Shown: positions 39,986-48,787, counted from the first letter of the stretch. The stretch: 64,000 nucleotides of DNA from Enterobacter hormaechei ATCC 49162 (GCF_001875655.1 NZ_MKEQ01000001.1:744001-808000); one strand, 5' to 3'. Translations and numbers: made by a program. Notes: generated by a model from the sequence alone, not told the origin.

Positions 39986-40729
39986 TTAGGTAACGGTAAC
40001 CGTATGCACGGCCACAAAGTTGCCGTCTTCGGTGTTGATGATTATCTGCGCGCTGCCGGTGGCGACGCGCGTCACGGTAACGGTGTTTCCGGAGGCGGTA
40101 GCCGTTGCTTTGGTCGCATCGGTAGTCGCTACAGTGAAATCTTTGTTTGTAGCGCCGGTTGGTGCGATGTTCACCGTGAAGGTGCTGGTGCCGCCTGCTG
40201 TGCCGGTGCTGGTAGCCGGAGTTACCGTTACGCCAGTCACCGCTACAGCAGTCAGCTCGTTCACTTCGATGGTAGTTGCATCACCGACTTTGAACTCGGT
40301 TGAGAACGTGACGATGTCGTTGGTGCCGCCGTCAGAGCTCAGCGCCGTGATGTTCATATAGCCGACGAATTCGACCGGGCCGTAGTCCATGCGTACCCAG
40401 ATACCGGGCTGGCGCTTGGCCTTCAGCTCATCAGCGAAATACTTGATGAACTTGCCGACACCGTACTGATCCAGCTTGTCCTTCTTGCGCACTTCACCTT
40501 CAAAACTCAGGGTGAAATCACTGTTGGTGATGATGGTCTCGACATAGCCGCCGCCGTCATCCGCATCAGAGGTAACCGAGTTCGGGTTGAAGTCGAAGCC
40601 CTTCGACGTACCAGCGGCCAGCGCCATCCACTCACCTTCGAGTGGTTTGACGTCCGGGCAGCCATCGGCGACTTCCAGCACGACCGCACCGCCGAACAGG
40701 CGCTCGTTCGAGTTCTGGCAATTAGCCAT
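39986..40729 (-). CDS. Major tail tube protein with C-terminal Ig-like domain
   Basis: 247 residues. The first ~155 form the tube subunit (MANCQNSNERLFGGAVVLEV ... TFSTEFKVGDATTIEV). The last ~90 (VTVTPATSTGTAGGTSTFTV ... GSAQIIINTEDGNF) form a bacterial Ig-like (BIG2-type) decoration domain rich in Thr and Ala. AGAGGAG precedes the ATG, and a terminator hairpin lies upstream. Confidence 0.88.
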   Translation of the reverse strand: MANCQNSNERLFGGAVVLEVADGCPDVKPLEGEWMALAAGTSKGFDFNPNSVTSDADDGGGYVETIITNSDFTLSFEGEVRKKDKLDQYGVGKFIKYFADELKAKRQPGIWVRMDYGPVEFVGYMNITALSSDGGTNDIVTFSTEFKVGDATTIEVNELTAVAVTGVTVTPATSTGTAGGTSTFTVNIAPTGATNKDFTVATTDATKATATASGNTVTVTRVATGSAQIIINTEDGNFVAVHTVTVT

Positions 40730-40756
40730 GTGAAACTCCTCTTTGACGTATAAAAG

Positions 40757-40776
40757 AAAACCCGCCGGAGCGGGTT
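40757..40776 (-). terminator. Hairpin between tail terminator-like and tail tube genes
   Basis: AACCCGC / GCGGGTT, followed on the minus strand by TTTTCTTTT. Being inside the late operon, it should matter only when Q antitermination is absent. Confidence 0.7.
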
Positions 40777-40792
40777 ATTTGGTTGGGAATGG

Positions 40793-41176
40793 CTAGTCGC
40801 CAAACGTGCAGGCAAATTGCAATCGGAAGACTATTCGCCCTTCTTCTGTGAGAACCGGCGCGGGAATTGCGCCCATGTTCTGTATGTAGCCGACGCACTC
40901 GTCAGCCATGGGGTTGGCCTTGACGTAATCGACGATGCGCTGCACGGCATTGAGTGCGTCTTTGCGCTTATCTTTTGCGCCTACGACGTCGACCAGGACG
41001 TGATACTCAGAGCCGAGGTCAGTCCGAATATTCGACCCGCCGTTAGGCCTGAACACCATGATCGCCTTCGACAGATCTCCCGGGTCGTCGTACATCAGCT
41101 GCTGCACCGTGAAGCCAGTCGTTAGCCCGGCGTCGCCGAACATGTTACGCACCCGCTCATGCATCATGGGTGTCAT
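40793..41176 (-). CDS. Tail terminator-like protein
   Basis: 127 residues between the HK97 gp10-like gene and the tail tube gene, the usual place of the tail completion protein. The pattern MHERVRNMF...EYHVLVDVVG...ALNAVQRIVDYVKANP...IVFRLQFACTF agrees with this small alpha/beta family. It overlaps the upstream stop by four bases. Confidence 0.65.
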   Translation of the reverse strand: MTPMMHERVRNMFGDAGLTTGFTVQQLMYDDPGDLSKAIMVFRPNGGSNIRTDLGSEYHVLVDVVGAKDKRKDALNAVQRIVDYVKANPMADECVGYIQNMGAIPAPVLTEEGRIVFRLQFACTFGD

Positions 41177-41637
41177 AGCGAAAGCTCCTTGCGCATCACC
41201 GCATCAACGTTATCGCGCTCGTCATTTGCGCCTTTTGTCAGGAATTGCGGCTCACCATGCGGATCCCAGTAGTTACCCGTTCCTGTCCCGCCACCGAATT
41301 CTTTCGGTTTCTGCGGGCCGAACTCAGACCGGTTACTGGTCACGCCGAAGTGCGCGCGCGGCTGGCCTTTCAGCTTGCCTGACGCTTCGTGCACGTACGC
41401 GGCATAGTTGGCTGAGTAGCCGATGCGCCCGGTGATGAGCACTCCGCCCGCGTCGATTTCACGGAACTGGCTGTTAATCAGAGTGGAGGTATCGATCGGG
41501 GTGTAATAGGCGGCCCTGGCACCGATGAGAATCATCGCCGACTGCAACGCGCGAATAACTTTGCGCCCCTTTACGTCGTTGATGACATCGTTCAGGTGTT
41601 TCTTAGCCTGGCTGATGCCCTTCACTTTGATACCCAT
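41173..41637 (-). CDS. HK97 gp10-like head-tail joining protein
   Basis: 154 residues. The gp10 pattern is visible: ALQSAMILIGARAAYYTPIDTSTLINSQF, then YSANYAAYVHEASGKLKG, then a C-terminal region with QFLTKGANDERDNVDAVM. Such proteins complete the head-tail connection. Two bases separate it from the upstream gene. Confidence 0.82.
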   Translation of the reverse strand: MGIKVKGISQAKKHLNDVINDVKGRKVIRALQSAMILIGARAAYYTPIDTSTLINSQFREIDAGGVLITGRIGYSANYAAYVHEASGKLKGQPRAHFGVTSNRSEFGPQKPKEFGGGTGTGNYWDPHGEPQFLTKGANDERDNVDAVMRKELSL

Positions 41638-41639
41638 AG

Positions 41640-41990
41640 CTACACCCCCGTCAGGATGGCGTAATCATCCGCCAGGCGCTCGAATGTGTCGGCATAGCGA
41701 ATAACCTGCCGAACCTCGTCGGCACCGGCGACAACCGGGTCGGCCTCGGTCGATACGCCAATCAGCAAGTAATCACCCGCAGCCGCCAGCGCGAACTCCG
41801 TCCACACAGTATTCTTCACAACGATTTCAGCGCCAAGGCTGGCTAACTTCTTGCTGAGTCCGCCCTCGTAATCACAGAGGATTTGCTCTGGCTCGGCATA
41901 GCCCAGCGGGTCGCCGTATTCGTCATTTCCTTCCAGTTTGCGCCAGATGGTCGCCGTGGCGGTGTAAGACCAGTTAGCAACGCTGCTCAT
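41640..41990 (-). CDS. Head closure / connector protein
   Basis: 116 residues (MSSVANWSYTATATIWRKLE), beta-rich and soluble. Position between the head-tail adaptor and gp10-like genes suggests a connector or stopper protein. It overlaps the upstream gene by four bases (ATGA). Confidence 0.6.
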   Translation of the reverse strand: MSSVANWSYTATATIWRKLEGNDEYGDPLGYAEPEQILCDYEGGLSKKLASLGAEIVVKNTVWTEFALAAAGDYLLIGVSTEADPVVAGADEVRQVIRYADTFERLADDYAILTGV

Positions 41991-42220
41991 AGAGCGAATA
42001 CCTCCACCTTCTCAACGATTTTGAAATCATCAAGAGGCCGCATCGCGCCTGATTGACTGGCGAGGCGCTTAGCATCAGCCTGCTCCAGAAAGTCAGCTTT
42101 GGCTTTCTCGTAAGTTTCAGCATGGCGGCCAATAAACTTAACGCCGGAGTCGTTTATCCAGATGAATAGCGACCAGCTGTCTTCGCACTTAAAGGCATGC
42201 ACATCGTATCGTTCAGCCAT
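41987..42220 (-). CDS. Small phage protein in the connector block
   Basis: 77 residues (MAERYDVHAFKCEDSWSLFI), charged and soluble. It overlaps the gene before by 8 bases and the one after by 4, so it is likely a real member of the late operon. I do not recognise a function. Confidence 0.55.
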   Translation of the reverse strand: MAERYDVHAFKCEDSWSLFIWINDSGVKFIGRHAETYEKAKADFLEQADAKRLASQSGAMRPLDDFKIVEKVEVFAL

Positions 42221-42386
42221 CTTTCCACCTCAGCACCTTCGCGCCAGTCGCCCGGATGCGTGGGCAGTTAATGAACCACTCTCCGTCCGACTTAACGTAG
42301 CCGGTTGTCTCCCGCCCGGTGTCGGTAATCACCCAGACGCGGGTGAGCGAGCGCGGTAGCCCGTGCTTAACTGATTTGTACGTCAT
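42213..42386 (-). CDS. Very small phage protein, 57 residues
   Basis: Reads MTYKSVKHGLPRSLTRVWVI ... and ends VLRWKDG. GGAGG lies just upstream of the ATG. The start overlaps the stop of the adaptor gene, and the end overlaps the next start by 8 bases, filling an otherwise empty slot in a tightly packed operon. Function unknown. Confidence 0.6.
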   Translation of the reverse strand: MTYKSVKHGLPRSLTRVWVITDTGRETTGYVKSDGEWFINCPRIRATGAKVLRWKDG

Positions 42387-42766
42387 CAGCAGCCTCCGAC
42401 CACCATGAACAGGCCGACGCTGTTACCGGCACTGATCGGCAGCTCGCCGGTGCAGCCGCTGGTATCGAGACGGGCCAACGAGTCGCGCAGCCAGGTAATG
42501 CTGTCGTCACCATATTCAAACGAGCGGGACGCGCCAGACGGCGCCCCCTGCGATTTGATGCGGCGCGCGCCGGACGAAGTAGCCATAAGCGCGGCGGCGT
42601 ACATCAGGATCAGCTTCGCGGTGCACTCGTCATACCCGGCACCATCGAGGCACGGGATGATTTTGTTCACCACGCAGAGAATCGGCTCCAGCAGCGCGCC
42701 CGGTATGGAGTAACCCAATTCACCGAGGAACGCCTGCACGTCTGCCGCTGTGATTGGGTCAGCCAT
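42386..42766 (-). CDS. Head-tail adaptor (gp6-like)
   Basis: 126 residues, helical: MADPITAADVQAFLGELGYSIPGALLEPIL, then AKLILMYAAALMATSSGARRIKSQGAPSGASRSFEYG. The helical bundle followed by SGARRIKSQ...SRSFEYG is the pattern of DNA-packaging connector proteins. It lies right after the capsid genes, as expected. Confidence 0.7.
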   Translation of the reverse strand: MADPITAADVQAFLGELGYSIPGALLEPILCVVNKIIPCLDGAGYDECTAKLILMYAAALMATSSGARRIKSQGAPSGASRSFEYGDDSITWLRDSLARLDTSGCTGELPISAGNSVGLFMVVGGC

Positions 42767-42768
42767 GG

Positions 42769-43134
42769 TTATTTCGCCTTCTTGATTGCTTCCGCCAGTG
42801 CTGCTTCGGCATCGTCGGCGCGTTTTGTTTCTGCTGCCAGTGCGTCAGCATGAGCCTTGTCTTTAGCTTCACCATCGGCGATTAGCTTTTGGTTCTGCTC
42901 CAGTGCGTCGGCGAGTTGCTTTTGAAGGGCCGTCAGATCTGTCGCAGGAGCTGAAGGAGTAGCCACTTCGAAGGTAAGCTTCTCGCCTTTCTTCTTGTCG
43001 GTATCCTTCGCCTTGCCTGTGCTGATCCAGCGCTCAGCTGTTGCATCATCCACATCCACCACCGAACCAACCTCCAGTTTGCGGAGGTTGGCACCGGCGT
43101 GCAGGTTGCTTGCCACGATTTCTACCAGTGCCAT
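42769..43134 (-). CDS. Capsid-block protein with coiled-coil C-terminus
   Basis: 121 residues. The N-terminal half (ASNLHAGANLRKLEVGSVVDVDDATAERWI) resembles small domains found beside capsid genes of Mu-like and other phages. The C-terminal half is a heptad-rich Ala/Lys/Glu helix (KQLADALEQNQKLIADGEAK). AAGGAT precedes the ATG. Role unknown. Confidence 0.6.
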   Translation of the reverse strand: MALVEIVASNLHAGANLRKLEVGSVVDVDDATAERWISTGKAKDTDKKKGEKLTFEVATPSAPATDLTALQKQLADALEQNQKLIADGEAKDKAHADALAAETKRADDAEAALAEAIKKAK

Positions 43135-43143
43135 GATTTATCC

Positions 43144-44241
43144 TTAGCTTGATGCGTGAATTACGGAGTATTTGTTGTTGATGTCCTGCTTGACCATCAA
43201 CCCCATTGCACCCCAGGTGCGCCAGATGTAGTCGCTGTTGTACTCAGGACGCGGAGATGCAACGGTACCGATAGCCTGGCCGACGATTGGAGCAATGACG
43301 CCAGCAGACAGCGGAACGATGACGATTTCGTTACCTGACAGCTGGCTGTCTTCTTTAATCGCCGCAACGCCGGTCAGCTTCAGGATTTCATCCATGATCG
43401 TTCCGGACTGGAAGTTGTCGGAGAAGTAGCGTTCCAGGTTGGAGATGATTTCGCCGGATACATACCAGGTCTGCTCTGCATACTGGTTGTTTACGCGACG
43501 CATCTGATCACGAAGCGCGATTGCCCCGGCGCGGATAGCCTGAGACGTTGCTGTGCCAGAGGTGAAATCGATGTTAAGGCCGGAAGCACCAAGGTCGATC
43601 TGTGCTACACGCTCATCGTCACGCAGCCCTTTCCAGGTCAGGCCGTCGAATACTGCAAAGTTACCAGCCTTATCGCGGAAGCCGTTGAAAATGTAGTCAA
43701 CGTAACGACGCTGTACATCTTCTACAGAACCACGCTGAGCATCCGACTGCGACTGCAATGCCTGCGGGCTGTTGAAGATTGGATCACGCCATTCGAACTT
43801 AAAGCCCGAGTCGTGAATAGGTACCATGGTGCCATCGAAGGAATAGCTGCGTGCATCCAGCGCCGCACCAACCTGACCGGACATGGAAGTATGAGCCCAG
43901 CCGCGGCCGCCGGTACGAGCGTAATCGTAACGAGACTGCTCAATTCGCACGGAGCGAGAGAGCGGCATCAGATCGTTCAGCAGGGTGAATTCGGTATTTG
44001 GCTCGAACTGCTGAAGCACAGTTGTGTCGAAAGCGCGATACAGGCGGCGGATATCGTCAACTGCGTTCACCGCGTCGAGATAAGGGGCGTTTTCTGCATC
44101 ACCACGGAACTGAGTGCGCGCCAGAAAATCAGCTGCTGCCTGAGCACTGGCGTTTCGCTCAAGTTCGAGAGCGCGCCATTGCGCCTGGTTTACCGCGAGG
44201 TTACCGGTCTTCTCGCCGATAGACTTGGAGAATACAAACAT
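43144..44241 (-). CDS. Major capsid protein
   Basis: 365 residues starting MFVFSKSIGEKTGNLAVNQA with a strong AAGGAG. The length, its place after a decoration-like protein and the protease/scaffold, and the region QFEPNTEFTLLNDLMPLSRSVRI with a C-terminal DYIWRTWGAMGLMVKQDINN support a capsid subunit of the HK97-fold type (DUF6260-like). No protease domain is fused. Family name is from memory. Confidence 0.8.
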   Translation of the reverse strand: MFVFSKSIGEKTGNLAVNQAQWRALELERNASAQAAADFLARTQFRGDAENAPYLDAVNAVDDIRRLYRAFDTTVLQQFEPNTEFTLLNDLMPLSRSVRIEQSRYDYARTGGRGWAHTSMSGQVGAALDARSYSFDGTMVPIHDSGFKFEWRDPIFNSPQALQSQSDAQRGSVEDVQRRYVDYIFNGFRDKAGNFAVFDGLTWKGLRDDERVAQIDLGASGLNIDFTSGTATSQAIRAGAIALRDQMRRVNNQYAEQTWYVSGEIISNLERYFSDNFQSGTIMDEILKLTGVAAIKEDSQLSGNEIVIVPLSAGVIAPIVGQAIGTVASPRPEYNSDYIWRTWGAMGLMVKQDINNKYSVIHASS

Positions 44242-44251
44242 TCAGTGCTCC

Positions 44252-44686
44252 TTATTTGAACACAACGCGAATCAGATCGCCCGCCACCGCAGTGACTGCT
44301 TTATCTTCTTCGACATAAGCGAATACGGCGGCATCATCTACAACCGCAGTGATCTGACCGTTGGCTACTGCAACCGGCTGGCCTTTGGTGTAAGTGCCCG
44401 CTGCTGCTCGCACATTTAGGAACATGCCAGGCAGCGGATGAATACCAACAACCAATTCATTGGCTGGGATTGCGTCATCAACACTCAGGCAGCGCAGGTA
44501 GTCTTTGCTTGCCACATACTTGATGGCGGATTCTGCCCCGACCACAGAGGCCGTGAACTTGTCAGCAGTACTGAAGAAGCCAACAGTACCAGGCAGAGTC
44601 GATGCAGCCGCCCCGCCTTCGCGGTTAAGCAGCGGATTAGGGAACACGCCGCCGGCGTGGATAATATGCTTTCCGTCTTTAGCCAT
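44252..44686 (-). CDS. Capsid decoration-like protein
   Basis: 144 residues (MAKDGKHIIHAGGVFPNPLL). The second half, GMFLNVRAAAGTYTKGQPVAVANGQITAVVDDAAVFAYVEED, has the small-barrel pattern of head decoration or DUF2190-like proteins. GGAG precedes the ATG. Located between the scaffold and major capsid genes. Confidence 0.65.
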   Translation of the reverse strand: MAKDGKHIIHAGGVFPNPLLNREGGAAASTLPGTVGFFSTADKFTASVVGAESAIKYVASKDYLRCLSVDDAIPANELVVGIHPLPGMFLNVRAAAGTYTKGQPVAVANGQITAVVDDAAVFAYVEEDKAVTAVAGDLIRVVFK

Positions 44687-44773
44687 TTTTTACTCCGGCA
44701 TTTCGCTGACTGATTGGGTGTTGGTTGCCTGGCGGAATGCACCGTTCAGGCCGAAAGAGGTTTGGCACTTGGC

Positions 44774-45136
44774 CTACATGGCATCGAGCGCCTTGCCGTC
44801 CAGATCTGCGACTTCTTCATCGCTCATGTTCATCGCCAGTTTCACTGCCGCGCGCTTTTCGCCTTTCTCTTTGTCGGTTTTCGCGTTCAGGCTGTTGAAA
44901 ACGACGTCCACGCGATCGGCGAGTTTCTGCGCCCAGGCTGGCATCTCTTCGTTATTGGTGGCCTGCTCTTTTTTCTTGGGCTTGCCGGTTTCCGGGTCGA
45001 TTTCTTCATCGCCTTTTTTCTTAGCGGTGGCTTCTTCGGCCTTCATCTGGTTGTATGCGTCCATCAGCTCGGCGTCGGACTTGCCTTCGGTCGGCTTACC
45101 AGCGGCTTGCAGCGCATTGATAATCAGTTCTTTCAT
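44774..45136 (-). CDS. Possible nested scaffold protein (internal start)
   Basis: The in-frame ATG at 45136 (MKELIINALQAAGKPTEGKS) follows GGAGAG with a 9-base spacer and would give 120 residues of helical, Glu/Lys-rich protein, like lambda Nu3 nested inside the protease gene C. Inferred from layout only. Confidence 0.4.
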   Translation of the reverse strand: MKELIINALQAAGKPTEGKSDAELMDAYNQMKAEEATAKKKGDEEIDPETGKPKKKEQATNNEEMPAWAQKLADRVDVVFNSLNAKTDKEKGEKRAAVKLAMNMSDEEVADLDGKALDAM

Positions 45137-46075
45137 CGGATCGTTCTCTCCGTTGGTTTTAATCTCGTACTCAGTGGGTTTGCGCACGACTTCTACAGGT
45201 TCGCCGACGAACACGGCCTTGCCGTCGTCATCGATGAGGTACTTCTGCTTCAGGTATTTGGTGTCATTGCGGTAGATGAAGCTGTCCGGCCACACCGTTT
45301 CAGGCCAAAGCCACTTATCTTCAGCGTCACCCTCGCGCAGCTTGTCGCTGATTGCGCGGGATATGTCGTCGAAAGAGAAGTTAGAGGCATTGGTGAAGAA
45401 GAATTTGGTCTTGTTGATCAGGCCATCGCGGGTGCAGTCGATTCCGTCAGCCAGACGGGCAACCTCAATCTGTTGCTCATCACCTTCTGAGTTAACGAAG
45501 ATGCCCACGCCCTCCTCCGGCGTACCGGCGCCGGGCTCATCAAGCAGCACCGCCACATGGTCAAACATCATGTTGGTGGCGATCTCGTTGTACTTTTTGC
45601 CCTTCGACTCGCCGTTGGCGGCGATACCGGAATACAGCAGGCCGGTGGAGATATGGATCGGGTCGGAGTTTGTACCCGCCAGCATCTCATCCAGGCGGTT
45701 GATCAGGCGCTTGCCCTTCTCGCTGGATTCGGCGTACTGCCGGTTAACGTACATGTCGCCCATCACCTTCCCGTCTTTGTGGCTGACGTTCTGTAGCCAG
45801 GCCCCGACGTGGTACTCATTCACCGCCCGGACATCACGCGCCGACACATGCTTGCCGTCCACTTTCGGGTGGCCCAGCGGCATCGGGTTACGCTCGAGCG
45901 TGTTGTAGGCCTTTTCGATTTCTGCTGCCGGGTACAACTTCCGGTTCATCACAATATCGTCCACGACAGGCGTGATGCCGCGAACCACGATATGTGGCTT
46001 GCCGTCGATGGTTTCAGTGGTGATGTTTGAAGCGGAGTTGACGACGGTCAGCACGTTAACGCGGTTGCGTTTCAT
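44774..46075 (-). CDS. DUF2213 prohead protease fused to scaffold
   Basis: 433 residues. The N-terminal part (about 1-200: GITPVVDDIVMNRKLYPAAE, NPMPLGHPKVDGKHVSARD, DPIHISTGLL, MFDHVAVLLDEPGAG) is the DUF2213 capsid maturation protease, with His and Ser in the HPKV and HISTG motifs as likely catalytic residues. The C-terminal ~130 residues are charged and helical, as in scaffolds. An internal ATG with GGAGAG upstream at 45136 could produce the scaffold alone. The start at 46075 has GAGGA upstream. Confidence 0.82.
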   Translation of the reverse strand: MKRNRVNVLTVVNSASNITTETIDGKPHIVVRGITPVVDDIVMNRKLYPAAEIEKAYNTLERNPMPLGHPKVDGKHVSARDVRAVNEYHVGAWLQNVSHKDGKVMGDMYVNRQYAESSEKGKRLINRLDEMLAGTNSDPIHISTGLLYSGIAANGESKGKKYNEIATNMMFDHVAVLLDEPGAGTPEEGVGIFVNSEGDEQQIEVARLADGIDCTRDGLINKTKFFFTNASNFSFDDISRAISDKLREGDAEDKWLWPETVWPDSFIYRNDTKYLKQKYLIDDDGKAVFVGEPVEVVRKPTEYEIKTNGENDPMKELIINALQAAGKPTEGKSDAELMDAYNQMKAEEATAKKKGDEEIDPETGKPKKKEQATNNEEMPAWAQKLADRVDVVFNSLNAKTDKEKGEKRAAVKLAMNMSDEEVADLDGKALDAM

Positions 46076-46106
46076 GCTGGGTCCTCGTTGGTGGATTTCA
46101 GGCAAT

Positions 46107-46130
46107 AAAAACCCAGCGCTATGGCTGGGT
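46107..46130 (-). terminator. Terminator after the 64-residue insert gene
   Basis: ACCCAGC / GCTGGGT with a 6-base loop, followed by T5 on the minus strand. Confidence 0.8.
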
Positions 46131-46166
46131 AGCTAATGGTTAGGTTGCACTGAAACTTACTTGTGG

Positions 46167-46361
46167 TTAATTAACCCGATTGAATGCGGTAATGATTACT
46201 GCATCAGGCATTACCATTCTTTGTTTGGCTATTTCTTTTGCTGTATTCATAAAGAAAACATCCGGCTCCAAACCTTCAGGATCGGCTACAACTGTCGATC
46301 CTGTAAGATAGGCCTGTCCATTTTTCAAGATTTGATAAGCTACAAAATATTTATTAAGCAT
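46167..46361 (-). CDS. Small moron-like protein, 64 residues
   Basis: Starts MLNKYFVAYQILKNGQAYLT with AGAGGTAG upstream. Short, soluble and AT-richer than the head genes around it, with its own terminator just downstream. It breaks the usual minor-head to protease order. A CATAAT -10-like element lies upstream without a clear -35. Function unknown. Confidence 0.6.
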   Translation of the reverse strand: MLNKYFVAYQILKNGQAYLTGSTVVADPEGLEPDVFFMNTAKEIAKQRMVMPDAVIITAFNRVN

Positions 46362-46392
46362 GACTACCTCTATCGGCCTGAATGAACTGTAA

Positions 46393-47379
46393 TTATGCCC
46401 CTTCTTTCCAGCTCATCCTCTCTTTTTTTAGCCTCTCCGTCAGCCCCTCGTTGAAAATGCTGCCGTCGTCGTTGAGCAGCACCGGTATCTGACTGCAATA
46501 GCAGTTGTACCGGTTGCCGTTTTCAGCGTAGAAATCCCGCACCTCTTCGGTGGTGTAGACCTTGCCGTGACGGCTGGCGTGCCAGGTGCGCGTAGTTGGC
46601 TTGAGCGCCGACAGCCACAGAAGGCCGGTATTAAGCCCAAGCCTATCAGCAGCCCAGTCCGTTTCATTCCACTGAGCCTGGCGCAGCGCGCCGACCTGCT
46701 CAGTCTGAGCGATGGTCTTTGCCTTCGACATCGACACATCGAGGCGCTTGCTGATGACGCTGGACGTCTCGCGAGGATTCACGCCGCGCGCTACCGCATC
46801 GGTGATGATGTTGGTCAAATCGCCACGGGCGGTGTCGCTAATGACTTTCCAGTCACTGAACGTTGTCAGCCTGGCCGCCGCTATCTGGTTCAGATAACCG
46901 GGGCTGCTTAAAAGCTGCTGTAGCGTCGTCTGACTGGCGTACACCTGAGACTGCACCGACAGGTTGGTGAAGGCGTTTAGCGTGCCGCGGTCATATTCCG
47001 CTATGACGTAGTCCATCGCCCACAGGTTCTGACTGCCGCCTTCAAGAAGCTCATCATCCAGAATCGACTGCACCACCTGGAGCAGGTCGGCCAGTTCAGC
47101 AGCTGTCATGTCATAGATGAACTTACCGGCATTGACCTGATACAGCGAAGGCTCTGCACCTTCGTTGTTGCACATCATCCATGACCGCTGCGCGTTCGCC
47201 TCTCGCTGCTGTCCTGTCAGCCTTTGGTCAAAGAGTGCCTTCAGCCTGCGCTTAATGTTCAGATACCGATCTTCGATAACGTTGAACATCCGACTGACCT
47301 GCCGCGATGATTGCGTCGGGTCAGCTTTATTGCGCGGTACGATTGGCGTCCCGATTCTGGTTTGCGCTGTCATCATCAT
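46393..47379 (-). CDS. Mu F-like minor head protein
   Basis: 328 residues. The C-terminal MuF-type domain is recognisable: QTEQVGALRQAQWNETDWAA, RTWHASRHGKVYTTEEVRDF, and NRYNCYCSQIPVLLN with its Cys-x-Cys. It is a minor capsid component near the portal vertex. The start overlaps the end of the portal gene by 53 bases. The exact start among three consecutive ATGs (47379, 47376, 47373) is undecided. Confidence 0.85.
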   Translation of the reverse strand: MMMTAQTRIGTPIVPRNKADPTQSSRQVSRMFNVIEDRYLNIKRRLKALFDQRLTGQQREANAQRSWMMCNNEGAEPSLYQVNAGKFIYDMTAAELADLLQVVQSILDDELLEGGSQNLWAMDYVIAEYDRGTLNAFTNLSVQSQVYASQTTLQQLLSSPGYLNQIAAARLTTFSDWKVISDTARGDLTNIITDAVARGVNPRETSSVISKRLDVSMSKAKTIAQTEQVGALRQAQWNETDWAADRLGLNTGLLWLSALKPTTRTWHASRHGKVYTTEEVRDFYAENGNRYNCYCSQIPVLLNDDGSIFNEGLTERLKKERMSWKEGA

Positions 47380-48787
47380 CTGTCAGCGGATCCTTATCGG
47401 TTTGCTTTACATCAGGGTTAGGTGGCGACACGACCTTGCGAGGCTCCAGCTCACCGACTGCGCGGATTTCGTTTTCATCCACCGCCGGAGTGCCGTATGC
47501 CTGCTGTGTGTCTTTCGCCACGACGGCCATTGCCTGCATGTTGGCAATCTTCTCTTTTTCGCTCGGCGCGAGCAGATCAGACCATGCCAGCGTGACCTCT
47601 CCGGATGATGGCGGGTCAATTACTCCTACGGTCCAAAAGCGCTCAAGCACGCTCTCGATCACCGTCGACTGGAATCCCCAGCGGCGGCCGTTACAGCGCT
47701 TCGCCCAGTCTGTTTTGTCCTCATCGGAAGCAAGTCGCCCCGTCTGCTGACCAAACAGTATGGTGAACGGGCACTGGATCGAAGATGCAAACTCGTTGGC
47801 GGCCACTGTCCAAGTCGGGGATGGGTCTGCCGCCGCAACGGAGAGAACAGACGGCGTGCCGGCCTGCATAACCAGGGCCGCATCCGTGCCACGGTTCATC
47901 TTGGCGACTTTGTCGTTAAGCGCCTCGCCCAGGTCTTTGTAGCCAGATTCTATGGCTTGCTTTGACAGGTTCGCAATGTTGGTTTCTTTGTCGAACGCAA
48001 TCCCGAGCTGGCGACTTGCATTCTTCAGGAAACCTTCGGCACTACCACCAGATACCTTTTCGAGGTCGAGAAGTTTGTTGTAACCAGCGCGCAGGAAAGG
48101 CACGCCAGAGAGCATGTTCTCGTCTTCTGAGCCTTCGCAGAGAATGATGATTCTCTCTGGGTGCACGGTAACGCCGCGCACCGGGCCATACGTGCCATCA
48201 TCACCAACTGGCTGCTCGTTGAAGTTGTACGAGACTGGCTGGCCGTACGTTTCTGAAAGCGTGTCGGTATCGAAGTTGCCTGGCTTGATCTGCGATTCCC
48301 ACGCGGGGATTAGCTTAACGATAGGTCCGCTACCGATATTTCGCAGGGATTTAACCTTCGCCCGATCTACCGGCTCATGCCATTCCCTGCCGTCGCGGAA
48401 CTGAATGAGCAATGCCGAGTACCGGCCAACAAGATTGCGGCGATCCGCATCCTTAATTTTCGGCCAGTGCTTCTTCAGCAGCTTAGTGGCTGACTTTTCC
48501 CAGTCCGTTGTCTCGGTTGACTCCTTTCCGCCGTCGCCGTCGATGATCGTCGGGTTATCAACCCAGCACGAATCGAGAAGCTTATGGACTGCGGCAAACG
48601 CTACCGCGTTGCGCTCGTAGGCCCGGTAGTAGCGGTCGAACTCGAGACTGTTTGGATAGCCAAACTCATCCCACAACTTCGTGCGTTTGGTATTTCCCGG
48701 CTGGCCTGCGTACAGCATGCGCTGCCGCCCGATAGCATCAGCAAGGGCATTAACGAGGAATGAAACCTCGCTTTGTTGTTCACTCAC
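47327..48787 (-). CDS. Portal protein, DUF1073 type
   Basis: 486 residues. It follows the large terminase gene and has portal features of the DUF1073 group: VHKLLDSCWVDNPTI, GVTVHPERIIILCEG, SGVPFLRAGYNKLLDLEKVSGG, and NEFASSIQCPFTILFGQQTGRLAS. It forms the ring through which DNA enters the head. The C-terminus is acidic (DDDDSANQNRDANRTAQ). Confidence 0.85.
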   Translation of the reverse strand: MSEQQSEVSFLVNALADAIGRQRMLYAGQPGNTKRTKLWDEFGYPNSLEFDRYYRAYERNAVAFAAVHKLLDSCWVDNPTIIDGDGGKESTETTDWEKSATKLLKKHWPKIKDADRRNLVGRYSALLIQFRDGREWHEPVDRAKVKSLRNIGSGPIVKLIPAWESQIKPGNFDTDTLSETYGQPVSYNFNEQPVGDDGTYGPVRGVTVHPERIIILCEGSEDENMLSGVPFLRAGYNKLLDLEKVSGGSAEGFLKNASRQLGIAFDKETNIANLSKQAIESGYKDLGEALNDKVAKMNRGTDAALVMQAGTPSVLSVAAADPSPTWTVAANEFASSIQCPFTILFGQQTGRLASDEDKTDWAKRCNGRRWGFQSTVIESVLERFWTVGVIDPPSSGEVTLAWSDLLAPSEKEKIANMQAMAVVAKDTQQAYGTPAVDENEIRAVGELEPRKVVSPPNPDVKQTDKDPLTDDDDSANQNRDANRTAQ

